64,000 nucleotides of DNA from JANOBD01 sp031411495 (lineage in GTDB: Bacteria > Planctomycetota > Phycisphaerae > Tepidisphaerales > Tepidisphaeraceae): positions 1-64,000 of the forward strand of contig JANOBD010000014.1 in NCBI GenBank assembly GCA_031411495.1, written 5' to 3'. The stretch's first letter is position 1. Every line of letters begins with the position of its first letter. Under the pieces are notes generated by a model. That model did not search any database and was not told where the DNA came from. It saw nothing but the letters and a program-made list of their open reading frames with translations. The translations under genes and the position numbers were made by a program. Shown piece by piece: positions 18,056 to 27,595 of the stretch.

Positions 18056-19513
18056 TTAGAATAACTTCGCCTGTTCGCGTTCGAAACCAAATTTCGTCTG
18101 CGGCTGATCGATCGGGATCTTGTATTGCCCGGTCCAGCAGGCTGTGCAGCAGTCTTTCTGCGGCGTGGTAACGCAGCCGAGCATTCCCTCGAGTGACAGA
18201 TAGGACAGGCTGTCGACCTCGACGAAATCGGCGATCTGCTGGACGGTTCGCTCGGCGGCGACGAGTTCCTTCGCCGTCGCGAAATCGATGCCGTAGAAAC
18301 ACGGGTGGCGGATCGGCGGGCAGCTGATGCGGAGGTGAATCTCCTTGGCGCCGGCGCGACGAAGCGCCCGCATCTTCGAGCGCGTCGTCGTGCCGCGGAC
18401 GACGCTGTCATCCACCACGACCAGCCGCTTCCCGTTCACCAGTTCGCCGATGATGTTGAGCTTGATGTTGACCGCGCGATCGCGCGCCGCCTGGCTGGGC
18501 ATGATGAACGTCCGCCCGACGAATCGGTTGGGCACGATTCCCTCTTCGAAGACCAGGCCGGACTCCTTTGCGTAACCCAGCGCGGCGCTGCGGCCGCTGT
18601 CGGGCATCGGGATCACGCAATCGGCGTCCACGTTGCTTTCCCGCGCCAGTTGCCGGCCCATCTCTTCGCGGACCAGGTGAACGTTTTGCCCGAACACGCG
18701 GCTCGCCGGATTCGCGAAGTAGACGTGCTCGAACACGCAGCGGGCACCGAGAATCGCGGGCTCGGCGAATCGGCGCGAACTCATGCCGTCGTCGTTCAAC
18801 GTGACGATTTCGCCGGGCTCCACGTCGCGAACGTACGCCGCGCCGACCGCGTCGAATGCGCACGTCTCGCTCGCCACGCACCACTGACCGTCCGGCATCC
18901 TGCCGATCGAGAGTGGGCGAATACCCCACGGGTCGCGGACGGCCTCGATTCGATTAGGAAACAGGAACAGAAGCGAGTACGCGCCCTGCAGGTGGTTGAG
19001 CACGTGCGGCATCGGGTCGTGCTTGTCGACGTGGCTGGGCTTGGCCAGCAGGTGGACGATGATCTCGGTGTCCGTCGTCGATTGGAAAATGTGCCCGTGC
19101 CGCTCGTATTCCTGACGCAGCAGGCCCGCGTTGATCAGGTTCCCGTTGTGCGCCACCGCGACCGGTCCCATGAGGTATTGGCGCAGCAGCGGCTGGGCGT
19201 TGCAGATCTGGCTCGAGCCGGTGGTGGAATAGCGCACATGACCGATCGCGCCCTTGCCCGCGAGATCTTCCTTCAGCAGGCGAGGCGAAAACACCTGCGA
19301 CACCAGCCCCATTCCATTGTAGCCCGTGAGCGCAGTGCCGCTGGTCACAGCCATCCCGGCAGATTCCTGCCCGCGATGGTTCTGCGCAAAGAGCCCTGCG
19401 TAGGTGATGTGAGACGCTTCGCTGGTGCCCCAGATGCCGAAGAGTCCGCACTTCTCCTTCTTCTCGTATTCGTCGTGTGTATCGTCGCTTAGGATGGGCA
19501 GCGTCAGAGGCAA
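18056..19513 (-). CDS. purF: Amidophosphoribosyltransferase
   Basis: 485 residues. It begins with a 21-residue propeptide-like segment before Cys22 in CGLFGIWG, the N-terminal nucleophile of the glutaminase domain, which family members expose by cleavage. Glutaminase hallmarks are [19 protein letters not shown] and AHNGNLINA. The phosphoribosyltransferase half carries the PRPP loop [12 protein letters not shown]. Late cysteines (near [11 protein letters not shown] and the [10 protein letters not shown] segment) fit the Bacillus-type enzyme that binds an Fe-S cluster. It catalyses the first committed step of purine synthesis, PRPP plus glutamine to phosphoribosylamine, in the cytosol. It diverges from ychF with a 174-bp gap. 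Confidence 0.97.
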   Translation of the reverse strand: MPLTLPILSDDTHDEYEKKEKCGLFGIWGTSEASHITYAGLFAQNHRGQESAGMAVTSGTALTGYNGMGLVSQVFSPRLLKEDLAGKGAIGHVRYSTTGSSQICNAQPLLRQYLMGPVAVAHNGNLINAGLLRQEYERHGHIFQSTTDTEIIVHLLAKPSHVDKHDPMPHVLNHLQGAYSLLFLFPNRIEAVRDPWGIRPLSIGRMPDGQWCVASETCAFDAVGAAYVRDVEPGEIVTLNDDGMSSRRFAEPAILGARCVFEHVYFANPASRVFGQNVHLVREEMGRQLARESNVDADCVIPMPDSGRSAALGYAKESGLVFEEGIVPNRFVGRTFIMPSQAARDRAVNIKLNIIGELVNGKRLVVVDDSVVRGTTTRSKMRALRRAGAKEIHLRISCPPIRHPCFYGIDFATAKELVAAERTVQQIADFVEVDSLSYLSLEGMLGCVTTPQKDCCTACWTGQYKIPIDQPQTKFGFEREQAKLF

Positions 19514-19687
19514 GTCGTCGCTCCGGCGGTTAAAGAGGCGATTGTACGCACCACCGCGCGGAAAGCGAGATCGCCATCTCCAAACGACGCGATTGAGAAG
19601 CGCGCCTGCCGACGATCCGCGGCCGGTGGTCGATTTCGCCCCGCGTCCCTTGCCGCCCTTCTCAAACTCTCGATACTGCTACCCCCT

Positions 19688-20782
19688 ATGGCATTAGAAG
19701 TCGGCATCGTCGGTCTGCCCAACGTCGGCAAGAGCACACTCTTCAACGCGATGACGGCGGCAGGAGCTCTCGCCGCCAACTATCCGTTCGCCACGATCGA
19801 GCCGAACGTCGGCGTGGTGGCCGTGCCGGACGAGCGGCTGGAGCAGATCCACCAGTTCCAACCCACGGAAAAGATCATCCCCGCCCAGATCCGCGTCGTC
19901 GATATCGCCGGCATCGTGCGAGGTGCGAGTTCCGGCGAAGGGCTCGGCAACAAGTTCCTCTCCCACATCCGCGAAGTGAACGCGATCCTGCACGTCGTCC
20001 GCTGCTTCGAGAATGCCGACATCCAGCACGTCGAAGGCGGCCCGGACCCGATTCGCGATGTGGAGACGATCGATCTTGAACTTGCCCTGGCCGACCTCGA
20101 AAGCGCCCAGAAACAGCTCGACAATGCCGAGCGAAAGGCCCGCACCGGCGACAAGGACGCCACCGCACGTGCCGCGATGCTCAAGAAGATCGTCGCCCCG
20201 CTCAACGAGGGGAAGCCGGTCCGCTCGGTCGACCTCTCTGAGGACGAACGCGCGCTCGCGAATCAGCTCGGCATGATCACCGCGAAGAAAGTGCTTTACA
20301 TCGCAAACGTGGATGAGAACGATCTCGAGGGTACAGGCCCGATGGCCACCCAGTTGCGCGAACGGGCCGCGAAGGAAGGCGGCGCGGTCGTGCCGGTCTG
20401 CGCGAAAATCGAGGCCGAATTGGCCGAGCTGCCCGAAGCGGACCGGAAGGAAATGCTCGACGCGGTAGGCCTGAAGGAGCCGGCCCTCGCGAGCCTGGGC
20501 CGCGCCGCGTACAAGCTGCTGGACCTTCAGAGCTACTTTACCGCCGGCCCGAAGGAGATTCGCGCCTGGACGATCCCCATCGGCGCGACCGCCCCGCAGG
20601 CGGCCGGCGTGATCCACACCGATTTCGAAAAGGGCTTCATCCGCGCTGAGACCTACAGCATCGCCGACCTGCAGCAGTACAAAACCGAAGCCGCCATCAA
20701 GGCCGCCGGCAAGATGCGCTCAGAAGGCAAGAGCTACGTGATGAAGGACGGGGATATCGTCCACTTCCTGTTTAATGTCTAG
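19688..20782 (+). CDS. ychF: Redox-regulated ribosome-associated ATPase YchF/OLA1
   Basis: 364 residues, the normal length. The P-loop is GLPNVGKST at residue 8; [20 protein letters not shown] is the G3 region. The G4 position is unusual in this family, which prefers ATP. A central coiled coil (about 130-165) is followed by a C-terminal TGS domain (about 280-364, ending [15 protein letters not shown]). YchF/OLA1 hydrolyses ATP on the ribosome and affects stress responses. The start follows the family N-terminus [12 protein letters not shown] exactly. Confidence 0.97.
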   Translation: MALEVGIVGLPNVGKSTLFNAMTAAGALAANYPFATIEPNVGVVAVPDERLEQIHQFQPTEKIIPAQIRVVDIAGIVRGASSGEGLGNKFLSHIREVNAILHVVRCFENADIQHVEGGPDPIRDVETIDLELALADLESAQKQLDNAERKARTGDKDATARAAMLKKIVAPLNEGKPVRSVDLSEDERALANQLGMITAKKVLYIANVDENDLEGTGPMATQLRERAAKEGGAVVPVCAKIEAELAELPEADRKEMLDAVGLKEPALASLGRAAYKLLDLQSYFTAGPKEIRAWTIPIGATAPQAAGVIHTDFEKGFIRAETYSIADLQQYKTEAAIKAAGKMRSEGKSYVMKDGDIVHFLFNV

Positions 20783-20792
20783 GCGCAGGAAC

Positions 20793-20912
20793 TGTCACCC
20801 AGAGGAGCTTTAGCGACGAAGGGTCTACTCGCAGCCGCAAGTCACGCCTAATCTGGTGAGCGGCAAGACTTCAACGCTAGATCCTTCGTCGGCAAGCCTC
20901 CTCTGGATGACA
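20793..20912. repeat. Long palindromic element between ychF and the ABC exporter gene
   Basis: Left arm 20793-20826 and right arm 20877-20912 are imperfect inverted repeats (about 29 of 35 positions), each starting TGTCA-C/T-CCAGAGGAG and ending GACGAAGG-G/A-TCT. They sit between two convergent genes and fill almost the whole 138-bp gap, so the transcript could fold and end both genes. No T-run supports classical termination. Confidence 0.8.
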
Positions 20913-20920
20913 GGCTTGCC

Positions 20921-22693
20921 TTATTCCAGCCTCATCTGGTGCTTCGCCATCTCGTAGTAATGCCCGCGCAGCGCGATGAGCTCGTCGTGCGTGCCCTGCT
21001 CGCTCACTTTGCCATCCTGCATCACATAGATGCGGTCGGCATCGGCCACGGTGCTGAGGCGATGGCTCACGAGGATGATCGTCCGCTCGCGCTTTATCTC
21101 GCTTAACGTCGCGGTGATCATTGCTTCGTGTTGCGGGTCGAGCGCGCTGGTCGGCTCATCTAGCACGATGATCGGCGCCTGCGTGCAGATCGCGCGGGCG
21201 ATGGAGATCCGCTGCTTCTGGCCGCCGGAGAGGTTGCCGCCGGATTCGCTGATGATCGACTCGTAACCTTGTTCCATCTTTTCGATGAACACGTCCGCGC
21301 CCGCGAGTTTTGCCGCCTGCTTGATCTCATCGAGGCTCGCCAGTGGCCGGCCATAGGCGATGTTCTCTGCCACCGTCGTCGGGAGGATCACGCTGTCCTG
21401 GAGTACAAGCGCCACGTGCTTCCGAAGATCGCGTACGCGGATGGACCGCGCATCGATCCCGTCGAGCGTAAATGAACCGCTGGTTGGGTCGTAGAACCGC
21501 GGGAGGATGTTGAGCAGCGTCGTCTTGCCGACGCCGGACTCACCGACGAAGGCGATCATCTCGCCCGGATCGACCTTCGCGCTCACGCCCTTGAGCACCT
21601 CGACGCCGGACTTGTAGGAAAAGTGAATGTCATCCAGCACGAGCTTGCGCGGCTTGACCGGCAGCGACTGCGCGCCGGGGTTGTCGGTGATGATCGGATC
21701 CTGATCGAGCACTTCAAAGACGCGCTCGACGCCCGCGCGGGCCGACTGCAATCCCGCGTTCGAGCCGGTGAGGCGGTTGAGCGGATCGTAGAGCTGCCCG
21801 AGGTAGCCGATGAAGAGCGAAAGGACGCCGATCGAGATGTCGCCGCGAACCGTCAGCACGCCGCCGTAGGCGAACAGCCCGACACTGCCGACGGTGAGAA
21901 TCGTGCCGAGCACGAGCCAGTAGAGAATCTCCTGCCAGTGCAGCCGCAGGCTTGCCGCGATGTAGGTGCTCTGGCGATTGGTGAAGCGGACGAGCTCATC
22001 GTTCTCGCGGTTGAACGACTGCACGAGCCCCACAACCGCGAGCGAACGCTGGATCTGCGTCGTCACTTCCTGGTCGGCCATCTTCTGCGCCATCGCGTAG
22101 CGGTAGAGTGTCTTGCTCCACTGCGTGATTGTAAGGTAGAGCGCGGGGACGACGAGCAGCGCGATCAGCGTGAGCTTCCAGTTGAGCGTGAGCATCGTGA
22201 TGAGCATCACGACGAGCGAGCCGGCATTGACGATGTAGCCCAGGAAGATGTTGAGCACGCCGTGGAAGCCGTGCGTGTCGTAGCTGAGCCGATAGATGCC
22301 ATCGCCCTGCGGCTGGGACTTGTGGTACTTCAGCGATAGCGCCTGCAGCTTCTGGAACAAATCCGCTTGAACGCGCGCCCGGCCGCGATAGCCGATGCCG
22401 ATCGACATCTGCGTCTGCAGCGTGCGCAGGAACTCGTTGAGCAATCGCAGAACGAGCATCGCGATGGCGTAGTACACGACGGTGCGAGACAGGTTGTCGC
22501 GCGGGATGAAATCGAAGAGGCGAAAGAGCCAGTTCTCGTCACCGGGCTTGCCGGCCATGATGGAGAAAAAGATCGCCATCGGCACCGGCCAGATCACGCC
22601 GAGAAAGTTCATCAACAGGATGATGACAAGCGACCCGCTGATGGCGGGCGCATCGTCGCGGAAGTATCGGAGGGCTCTGAGGTAAAACTTCAT
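20921..22693 (-). CDS. ABC transporter, fused permease/ATPase (MsbA/NdvA-like exporter half)
   Basis: 590 residues. Six membrane helices over about 1-310 are followed by the nucleotide-binding domain: Walker A GESGVGKTTLLN, signature LSGGQKQRISIARA, Walker B IIVLDEPTSALD and the H-loop VSHRLST. This is a type IV exporter half-transporter that works as a homodimer, exporting lipids, glycans or drugs. Its nearest functional neighbour is the GH-GT2 fusion on the same strand, from which it is separated only by the DUF559 element, so export of the glycan made by that enzyme (as NdvA exports cyclic glucan) is plausible but unproven. The ATG overlaps the DUF559 stop by 4 nt. Confidence 0.92.
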   Translation of the reverse strand: MKFYLRALRYFRDDAPAISGSLVIILLMNFLGVIWPVPMAIFFSIMAGKPGDENWLFRLFDFIPRDNLSRTVVYYAIAMLVLRLLNEFLRTLQTQMSIGIGYRGRARVQADLFQKLQALSLKYHKSQPQGDGIYRLSYDTHGFHGVLNIFLGYIVNAGSLVVMLITMLTLNWKLTLIALLVVPALYLTITQWSKTLYRYAMAQKMADQEVTTQIQRSLAVVGLVQSFNRENDELVRFTNRQSTYIAASLRLHWQEILYWLVLGTILTVGSVGLFAYGGVLTVRGDISIGVLSLFIGYLGQLYDPLNRLTGSNAGLQSARAGVERVFEVLDQDPIITDNPGAQSLPVKPRKLVLDDIHFSYKSGVEVLKGVSAKVDPGEMIAFVGESGVGKTTLLNILPRFYDPTSGSFTLDGIDARSIRVRDLRKHVALVLQDSVILPTTVAENIAYGRPLASLDEIKQAAKLAGADVFIEKMEQGYESIISESGGNLSGGQKQRISIARAICTQAPIIVLDEPTSALDPQHEAMITATLSEIKRERTIILVSHRLSTVADADRIYVMQDGKVSEQGTHDELIALRGHYYEMAKHQMRLE

Positions 22694-23127
22694 CGCGCGT
22701 CTTCCTGTCTGGCCCCCTCTCCCGCTTGCGGGAGAGGGCTGGGGTGAGGGTGCATGCGGACGTAAGATGCCTTCAGTTCCTCAAGAATTGTCCTTAACAC
22801 GTCGTCCGTTCCCTCTATCACCACATCCGCCTGCAACTTCATCGTCCGCCAGCCCACGCGAAACAGTTCCGCGTCACGATGTCGATCCATCCGTTCAGCC
22901 TCTGGCTCAAAATGCTGCGAGCCATCAACTTCGACGATGAACATCGCATCGATGCACGCAAAATCGACGATGTAGCCATGGACCGGAACCTGCCGGCGAA
23001 ACTTGAATCCCCCGACCTGTCGATCACAGAGACGCGACCACAGACGTCGTTCGGCCTCGCTTGGCTCGCGACGCATCGAGCGCGCATAGCTCTGGAATTT
23101 TCTGGAATGATCTCTGCGATGCGGCAT
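22690..23127 (-). CDS. DUF559 family endonuclease-like protein (Vsr/PD-(D/E)XK type)
   Basis: 145 residues. Core segments are LWSRLCDRQVGGFKFRRQ, then YIVDFACIDAMFIVEVDGSQH, which contains the D...E-x-D/H residues of the Vsr-like nuclease active site, then DRHRDAELFRVGW. The last about 20 residues (HPHPSPLPQAGEG...) are encoded by the palindrome that bounds the gene, so the C-terminus is read out of the repeat. It sits between the GH-GT2 gene and the ABC exporter gene. Its ATG lies 8 bp from the outer edge of the opposite palindrome. DUF559 function is not established. Confidence 0.85.
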   Translation of the reverse strand: MPHRRDHSRKFQSYARSMRREPSEAERRLWSRLCDRQVGGFKFRRQVPVHGYIVDFACIDAMFIVEVDGSQHFEPEAERMDRHRDAELFRVGWRTMKLQADVVIEGTDDVLRTILEELKASYVRMHPHPSPLPQAGEGARQEDAR

Positions 23128-23173
23128 CGGCCAGAACCCTCACCCTAACCCTCTCCCGCAAGCGGGAGAGGGG
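22713..23173. mobile_element. Putative palindrome-bounded element carrying DUF559
   Basis: Two inverted copies of one module bound the DUF559 gene: 22713-22751 and 23136-23173. Each contains a small hairpin (CCCTCTCCCGC / GCGGGAGAGGG) followed by a TGAGGGT-type tail that points inwards. The same module pair without a gene occurs inside rtcB. No target-site duplication was recognised and mobility is inferred. Confidence 0.6.
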
Positions 23174-23195
23174 ACCAGACTTCGCAATCCTCCAC

Positions 23196-25778
23196 CTACT
23201 TCTCCTTCGGCCACACCGCGTAATATCCCGCCTTCTCCGCCGTCTGATCGACCAGTCCCAGCACCGTCCGCGATACCCGCGTGCGATTGACCAGGTACAT
23301 CGCCCACCACACCACCGGGATCAACAGTGCAGGCCGACTGAAGGGCCACATCATGTACCCGATAAAGCCGGCCAGGAAGATGCTCGCGGCCATCAACACC
23401 TTGCAGAAGGTGCTCATCAACATCCGGATCTGCATCCGCGTGATGTGATTCTCGCTGCTGTGCTTTTCGGTCACGGTTCGCAGGCGAATCTTCACGTACC
23501 TCGAACCGTAAATCTCCAGGTCCCAATCGCGCCAGCCGGCGTCAATGCGATAGCGAAGCCCCCGCTCGCTCACTTCGCGCTTCAGGGCCTCGAGCAACTT
23601 CATCCGGTCTTCATACCGGTTCCAGTAGAGCAGCACCGAGCGATCCTTCGGATCGAACGGCAACTTTTCTCGATGTACGCTGAGCTTTTCGACATCGAAC
23701 GTCTTGGCTTTGAGACGCACCGTGTATCGCGACAGGCCTCGGACGATCGGCTGACGCAAGTGCAGGTACGCGATCATCGGGCGCATCAGCCAGTGGCGGC
23801 GCTTGGTTGGCAGGTCGACCTGATACGCCGCGATGATCGCCAGGATCGGCGGCGTGATCATCATCGCGCCGCCCAGCCAGATCAGCGGCGTGAACGCAAT
23901 CGCGCAGATCCAGACAAACATCGTCAGCAGCATCCACTCGATGCTCATCAACATCATCGCGAGCACGCTCGCCTGCCGGCGATAAATCGTCTGGAAAAAA
24001 CCCGTGCCGAAGACACCGTGGTAGATGACGTCCTTGCCGAAGCGGATGCCAATATCGGCCCCGTAGATCCGGCCGCGCCAAAGGCCCGCGCCGAGCGTAT
24101 TGAAGTGATCGGGATGCTTGTACTTGAGCAGCGCCTCTGCCTCGCCGTAGCCGCGCTGCTGCTTGAGATAGGCCTTGACCGTGTTGCGGCGATAGTGCCA
24201 CACCTGTGCCGCGGGCGCGAAGCCGATGCTGTGGCCGCGGTGCTGCAGTCGCCAGATGAAGTCGACGTCGTCACCGGCCTTGCGGAACTGGCTGTCGAAG
24301 CCGTTGATTTCCATGGCTGCCCAGCGCCAGTAGCCCATGTTGCAGCCCGGGACGTGTTCGGCCGTGCGGTCATCGAGCATGACGTGCGTGGGCCCGCCGG
24401 GCGAGAGCCCGACGCAGTCGGCCAGCCAGGAGCCTTCATCGGGAATCAGGTTCGGCCCGCCGGCGCCGATATGCCCGCCGCGGACCATCGGCATCACGAG
24501 GTAGTAGAGCCAGTCCTCATCCGCCTCGCAGTCGCTGTCGGTGTAGACGATGATCTCCCCGGTCGCGGCCTGCATGCCGACGTTGCGGGCGTAGCTCAGA
24601 CCCATGTTCTTCTGCTTGATGTTCCGCACCCACGGAAACTTTTTCAGAATCTCCTGCGTGTTGTCGGTGCTGCCATCGTCGACAAAGACGACCTCGAAAT
24701 CCGGGTAGCGGATATTCTTCATCGACCGCAGGCACGATTCGGTCGTGCTGCCGCCGTTGTACGAGCAGACGATTACGCTCACGCGCGGGAGCTTGAGCGT
24801 GGTGGTCTGTGGCGCGCGTTTAAACACCTCGCGCATCGTGTCGAACGCCGGCTTCCTGGTCCGATCCCGCCGCACGAGGCCGAAACTCCAGTCCTCCACT
24901 TCGTAGCCGTTGACATTCCACTCGTCGGTGAAGCTGAACACGAACGCCCCGGCGACGCCTTCGTCGTACACCGCCGAGAACTGCCTTCCGAGGATCTCGG
25001 CCTGTCGCGCGTCGTCGCCTTCGCGATATGTATCGATGCCATATTCGCCCAGGACGAGCGGCTTCTCACCGGCGATGTGATGCAGACGCACCACGTAATT
25101 CCGCAGCGCGTTTTCCTCGTGCAGATAGACGTTGTACGTGACGAAATCGATGTCGTGTGGCTGCAGGTATTCCGTCGGGGGGAAGTTGGCGAACGTCGTC
25201 AGGCAGTGCGGCGCCTCTTCCTTCACGATCCCGACCAGTTCGTCGATGAACTCCGCCACATCCTTCGCGCTGGTATACCGGACAATGTCCGGCGGGATCT
25301 CGTTGACGACCGAGAGCGCGAAGACTGCCGGGTGATTCCCGCACTCGCGGGCGGCGTTTCGGACGCGTTCGCGAGCGTCATCCAGGATCGCCTCATCCTC
25401 CACGAAGACCATGTTCTTCCCCCAGGCGATGTCGAGGAAGACTTTGAGACCCATTTCTTCGGCGAGGTCCAGAAACCATCGCGGCGGTGTGCGGTAGATG
25501 CGGACCGTGTTCGCGTTCAGTTCCTTCATGAGCGCGAAGTCGGCCCGGGTTTGAGCCGGCGACTTGAATGGCTCGCCGTCATCGTTGGTGGCGAACGAGC
25601 CGTAGGTCACCCCGCGCACACAGAACTTCAATTCGCCCAGGCGGAAGAACTTTCCGTCGCGGCGCACGCGGTCCATCGGCGTGACGATTTCGCGCTTTCG
25701 GGAACCGGCAAGGAGCGTATCGGCGGTGAAGGGGTTCCCATCACTGGCGGGGGGTGGATCTGTTTGAACGACTGTCAT
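23196..25778 (-). CDS. Fusion of a GH-A (GH2-type) TIM-barrel hydrolase domain and a GT2 glycosyltransferase
   Basis: 860 residues. Residues about 40-320 form a clan GH-A barrel: LKFCVRGVTYG, Glu160 in SVVNEIP (acid/base) and Glu245 in LVLGEYGID (nucleophile) are both present. Residues 331 to about 570 are GT2: VSVIVCSYNGG, VFVDDGSTD (367-370) and the DSD motif at 414-416. Several membrane helices follow (about 610-680 and 800-850). The combination suggests a membrane synthase that both builds and cuts or transfers a glycan chain, as proposed for beta-glucan synthases with hydrolase-like transglycosylase domains. The ATG at 25778 begins the family-like sequence. The ABC exporter gene follows on the same strand. 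Confidence 0.85.
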   Translation of the reverse strand: MTVVQTDPPPASDGNPFTADTLLAGSRKREIVTPMDRVRRDGKFFRLGELKFCVRGVTYGSFATNDDGEPFKSPAQTRADFALMKELNANTVRIYRTPPRWFLDLAEEMGLKVFLDIAWGKNMVFVEDEAILDDARERVRNAARECGNHPAVFALSVVNEIPPDIVRYTSAKDVAEFIDELVGIVKEEAPHCLTTFANFPPTEYLQPHDIDFVTYNVYLHEENALRNYVVRLHHIAGEKPLVLGEYGIDTYREGDDARQAEILGRQFSAVYDEGVAGAFVFSFTDEWNVNGYEVEDWSFGLVRRDRTRKPAFDTMREVFKRAPQTTTLKLPRVSVIVCSYNGGSTTESCLRSMKNIRYPDFEVVFVDDGSTDNTQEILKKFPWVRNIKQKNMGLSYARNVGMQAATGEIIVYTDSDCEADEDWLYYLVMPMVRGGHIGAGGPNLIPDEGSWLADCVGLSPGGPTHVMLDDRTAEHVPGCNMGYWRWAAMEINGFDSQFRKAGDDVDFIWRLQHRGHSIGFAPAAQVWHYRRNTVKAYLKQQRGYGEAEALLKYKHPDHFNTLGAGLWRGRIYGADIGIRFGKDVIYHGVFGTGFFQTIYRRQASVLAMMLMSIEWMLLTMFVWICAIAFTPLIWLGGAMMITPPILAIIAAYQVDLPTKRRHWLMRPMIAYLHLRQPIVRGLSRYTVRLKAKTFDVEKLSVHREKLPFDPKDRSVLLYWNRYEDRMKLLEALKREVSERGLRYRIDAGWRDWDLEIYGSRYVKIRLRTVTEKHSSENHITRMQIRMLMSTFCKVLMAASIFLAGFIGYMMWPFSRPALLIPVVWWAMYLVNRTRVSRTVLGLVDQTAEKAGYYAVWPKEK

Positions 25779-26152
25779 GGCGTCGGGCCGAAGTGTAGCC
25801 GAAGCGGCGATTCGCGCGCAGCGCTCCGACAGAGATTCGGATCGCCGAGCACCGCCAGGGGAGATTATCGGGCACGGCCGAAGCAACGGTTAAAGATTCC
25901 CGGCCGTTTTCGATCGGAAACCGCCGAACCTCGTACGCGATTCAATTTAGAACTTCGTCGGGTCTCATCGCTTCGATCGTACGTCGCTCGAATTAAGGAA
26001 GCCGTGATCATCGCGTACCTAGGCGGATCTGCGATCCGATGCGTCGTCGCTCGAGGGGGGAAATGGCCACTGCTCCCTGATCACCGGCGACCGCCACCCG
26101 CCCGCGGCGCCGGTTTGACCCATCGGGCGTTTCCCAACACACTGTCGAACCT
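25779..26152. other. 374-bp divergent intergenic region
   Basis: It lies between two divergent starts (GH-GT fusion and metallophosphoesterase) and must hold both promoters. I see no convincing ORF, repeat or hairpin in it. Confidence 0.5.
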
Positions 26153-27019
26153 ATGTCCATCACCGCCGACGACTTCATCGAGATGCTGCAAACCGCTGGC
26201 GAAGAGAACAAGATGTCCTCTCTTCGCACCGGAAACGTCGTCACCCTACCGGCCGAGGGCGAGGTGTGGATGACCGGCGATCTGCACGATCACCGCAACA
26301 ACTTCAAGAAGCTCGTGGCGGTGGCCGATCTCGCGAACAACCCCCAGCGGCACCTGATCCTCCACGAGCTCATCCACGGCGACCACATCGACGCCGCCGG
26401 CGCCGAAGACTCGTGGACGATGCTCTACAACGCCGCGAAGCTGAAATGCGATTACTCGAGCCAGGTACACTTCCTGCTGGCCAATCACGATCTCGCCCAG
26501 GTGTTCGGCGAAGGGATCAGCAAGGGCGGGACGGATGTGTGCGAAGCGTTTCGAAAGGGCCTGAAGCGAGACTTCAAGGACCGCTACCACTACGCCGAGG
26601 CGGCGATCAGCGAGTTTCTCCTTTCGCTGCCGCTCGCGATCCGCGCGCCAAACGGCCTGTGGTTCAGCCATTCGCTGCCGCGCGATGTGGAGATCGAGAA
26701 CTACGACTACACCGTCTTCGACCGCGAACTCACCGGCGAGGATTTCAAGCGGCGCACCGGCGCGGCCTACCAGCTCATCTGGGGCCGCGGCGCCGAGGCG
26801 AACATTCCCAAGTTCGCCGAGAAAGTCGGCGCGAAGCTGATCATCACCGGCCACCAGCCGCAGGATGACGGCTACCTCGTCAACACGCCGATCCACCTGA
26901 TCGTCGCCAGCGACCACAACCGCGGCGTCTTCATCCCGCTCTCGCTGAGCGAGGAGTACGACATGGAGAAGGTGGTGTCGAAGATCAAGCGGTTCGTGGC
27001 GGTGGAGTTGCCGGAATGA
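26153..27019 (+). CDS. Calcineurin-like metallophosphoesterase
   Basis: 288 residues. Metal-binding motifs occur in order: GDLHDHRNN (D-x-H), a divergent middle block around LILHELIHGDH (G-D), FLLANHDLAQ (N-H-D), SHSLPR and ITGHQPQ (G-H-x). These ligate a dinuclear metal centre that cleaves phosphate esters. The second block departs from the usual GD-x-x-D/VDRG form, so this may be a lineage-specific subfamily. No signal peptide. It stands alone between a divergent GH-GT gene and a convergent membrane-protein gene. Substrate unknown. Confidence 0.82.
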   Translation: MSITADDFIEMLQTAGEENKMSSLRTGNVVTLPAEGEVWMTGDLHDHRNNFKKLVAVADLANNPQRHLILHELIHGDHIDAAGAEDSWTMLYNAAKLKCDYSSQVHFLLANHDLAQVFGEGISKGGTDVCEAFRKGLKRDFKDRYHYAEAAISEFLLSLPLAIRAPNGLWFSHSLPRDVEIENYDYTVFDRELTGEDFKRRTGAAYQLIWGRGAEANIPKFAEKVGAKLIITGHQPQDDGYLVNTPIHLIVASDHNRGVFIPLSLSEEYDMEKVVSKIKRFVAVELPE

Positions 27020-27049
27020 TTACCGCAAACCCTCTTCGCACAGAATGCC

Positions 27050-27511
27050 TTACCATGGAAAGCCAAACCTCTTGAGCGTCATTTGCGAGAGCAACATTGG
27101 CATATTGATGGTGATTCCGAACAGCGTGACGACGGTGGCAAGGAACAGGACAATTCCAACGATTCGAATCGACCGCTTCCGAACCTTTTCCCAATCATAA
27201 TCTGGTGGACGCGTCCATGAATACCAGTTCGTCGCACCCCAAATGAAGAACACGGCAGCCAAGAGTATAGGCATGGGTGTCTTTGTGAAATACCAACCAG
27301 CGCGCATGATCACTTCGCCAGACGCATTTAACTTCAAGCGCGAGAAAACAAAGAACTGCGCCGCAATAACAAGCTGCCACGCTAAGGCCCATATCCAGAA
27401 GACCGAGGCGGATCCGAGAATCAGTCCGCTCCAACAAATGCGCTCATACCATCGTCGGTGAGCTCGCTTTGCATATTCAAGGGAAGCGATTGCGCCAGTG
27501 CATTCGTTCAT
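27050..27511 (-). CDS. Hypothetical integral membrane protein
   Basis: 153 residues with about four hydrophobic helices (about 25-42, 43-58, 78-93 and 113-140) and a basic/acidic cytosolic loop with a TRPPDYDWEKVRKRS segment. Base composition is visibly more AT-rich than that of neighbouring genes, which may mark a younger or acquired gene. The ATG at 27511 is the first in frame; the start region overlaps an upstream extension of the argC frame, so argC must begin at 27596. No known family recognised. Confidence 0.6.
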   Translation of the reverse strand: MNECTGAIASLEYAKRAHRRWYERICWSGLILGSASVFWIWALAWQLVIAAQFFVFSRLKLNASGEVIMRAGWYFTKTPMPILLAAVFFIWGATNWYSWTRPPDYDWEKVRKRSIRIVGIVLFLATVVTLFGITINMPMLLSQMTLKRFGFPW

Positions 27512-27595
27512 TCAGCAAATGATACAGGGAGTCCACTACCGCATCGTCCCGCGTCGCTTTCCGCTTCGGATGTTTCCGCTACACTCACAAAATCT

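Noticed and set aside
23061..26273. A 1070-residue open frame on the plus strand
   Set aside because: It is antisense to the GH-GT fusion and runs through the palindrome; composition is Arg/His/Asp-rich with no fold, which is the usual high-GC shadow.
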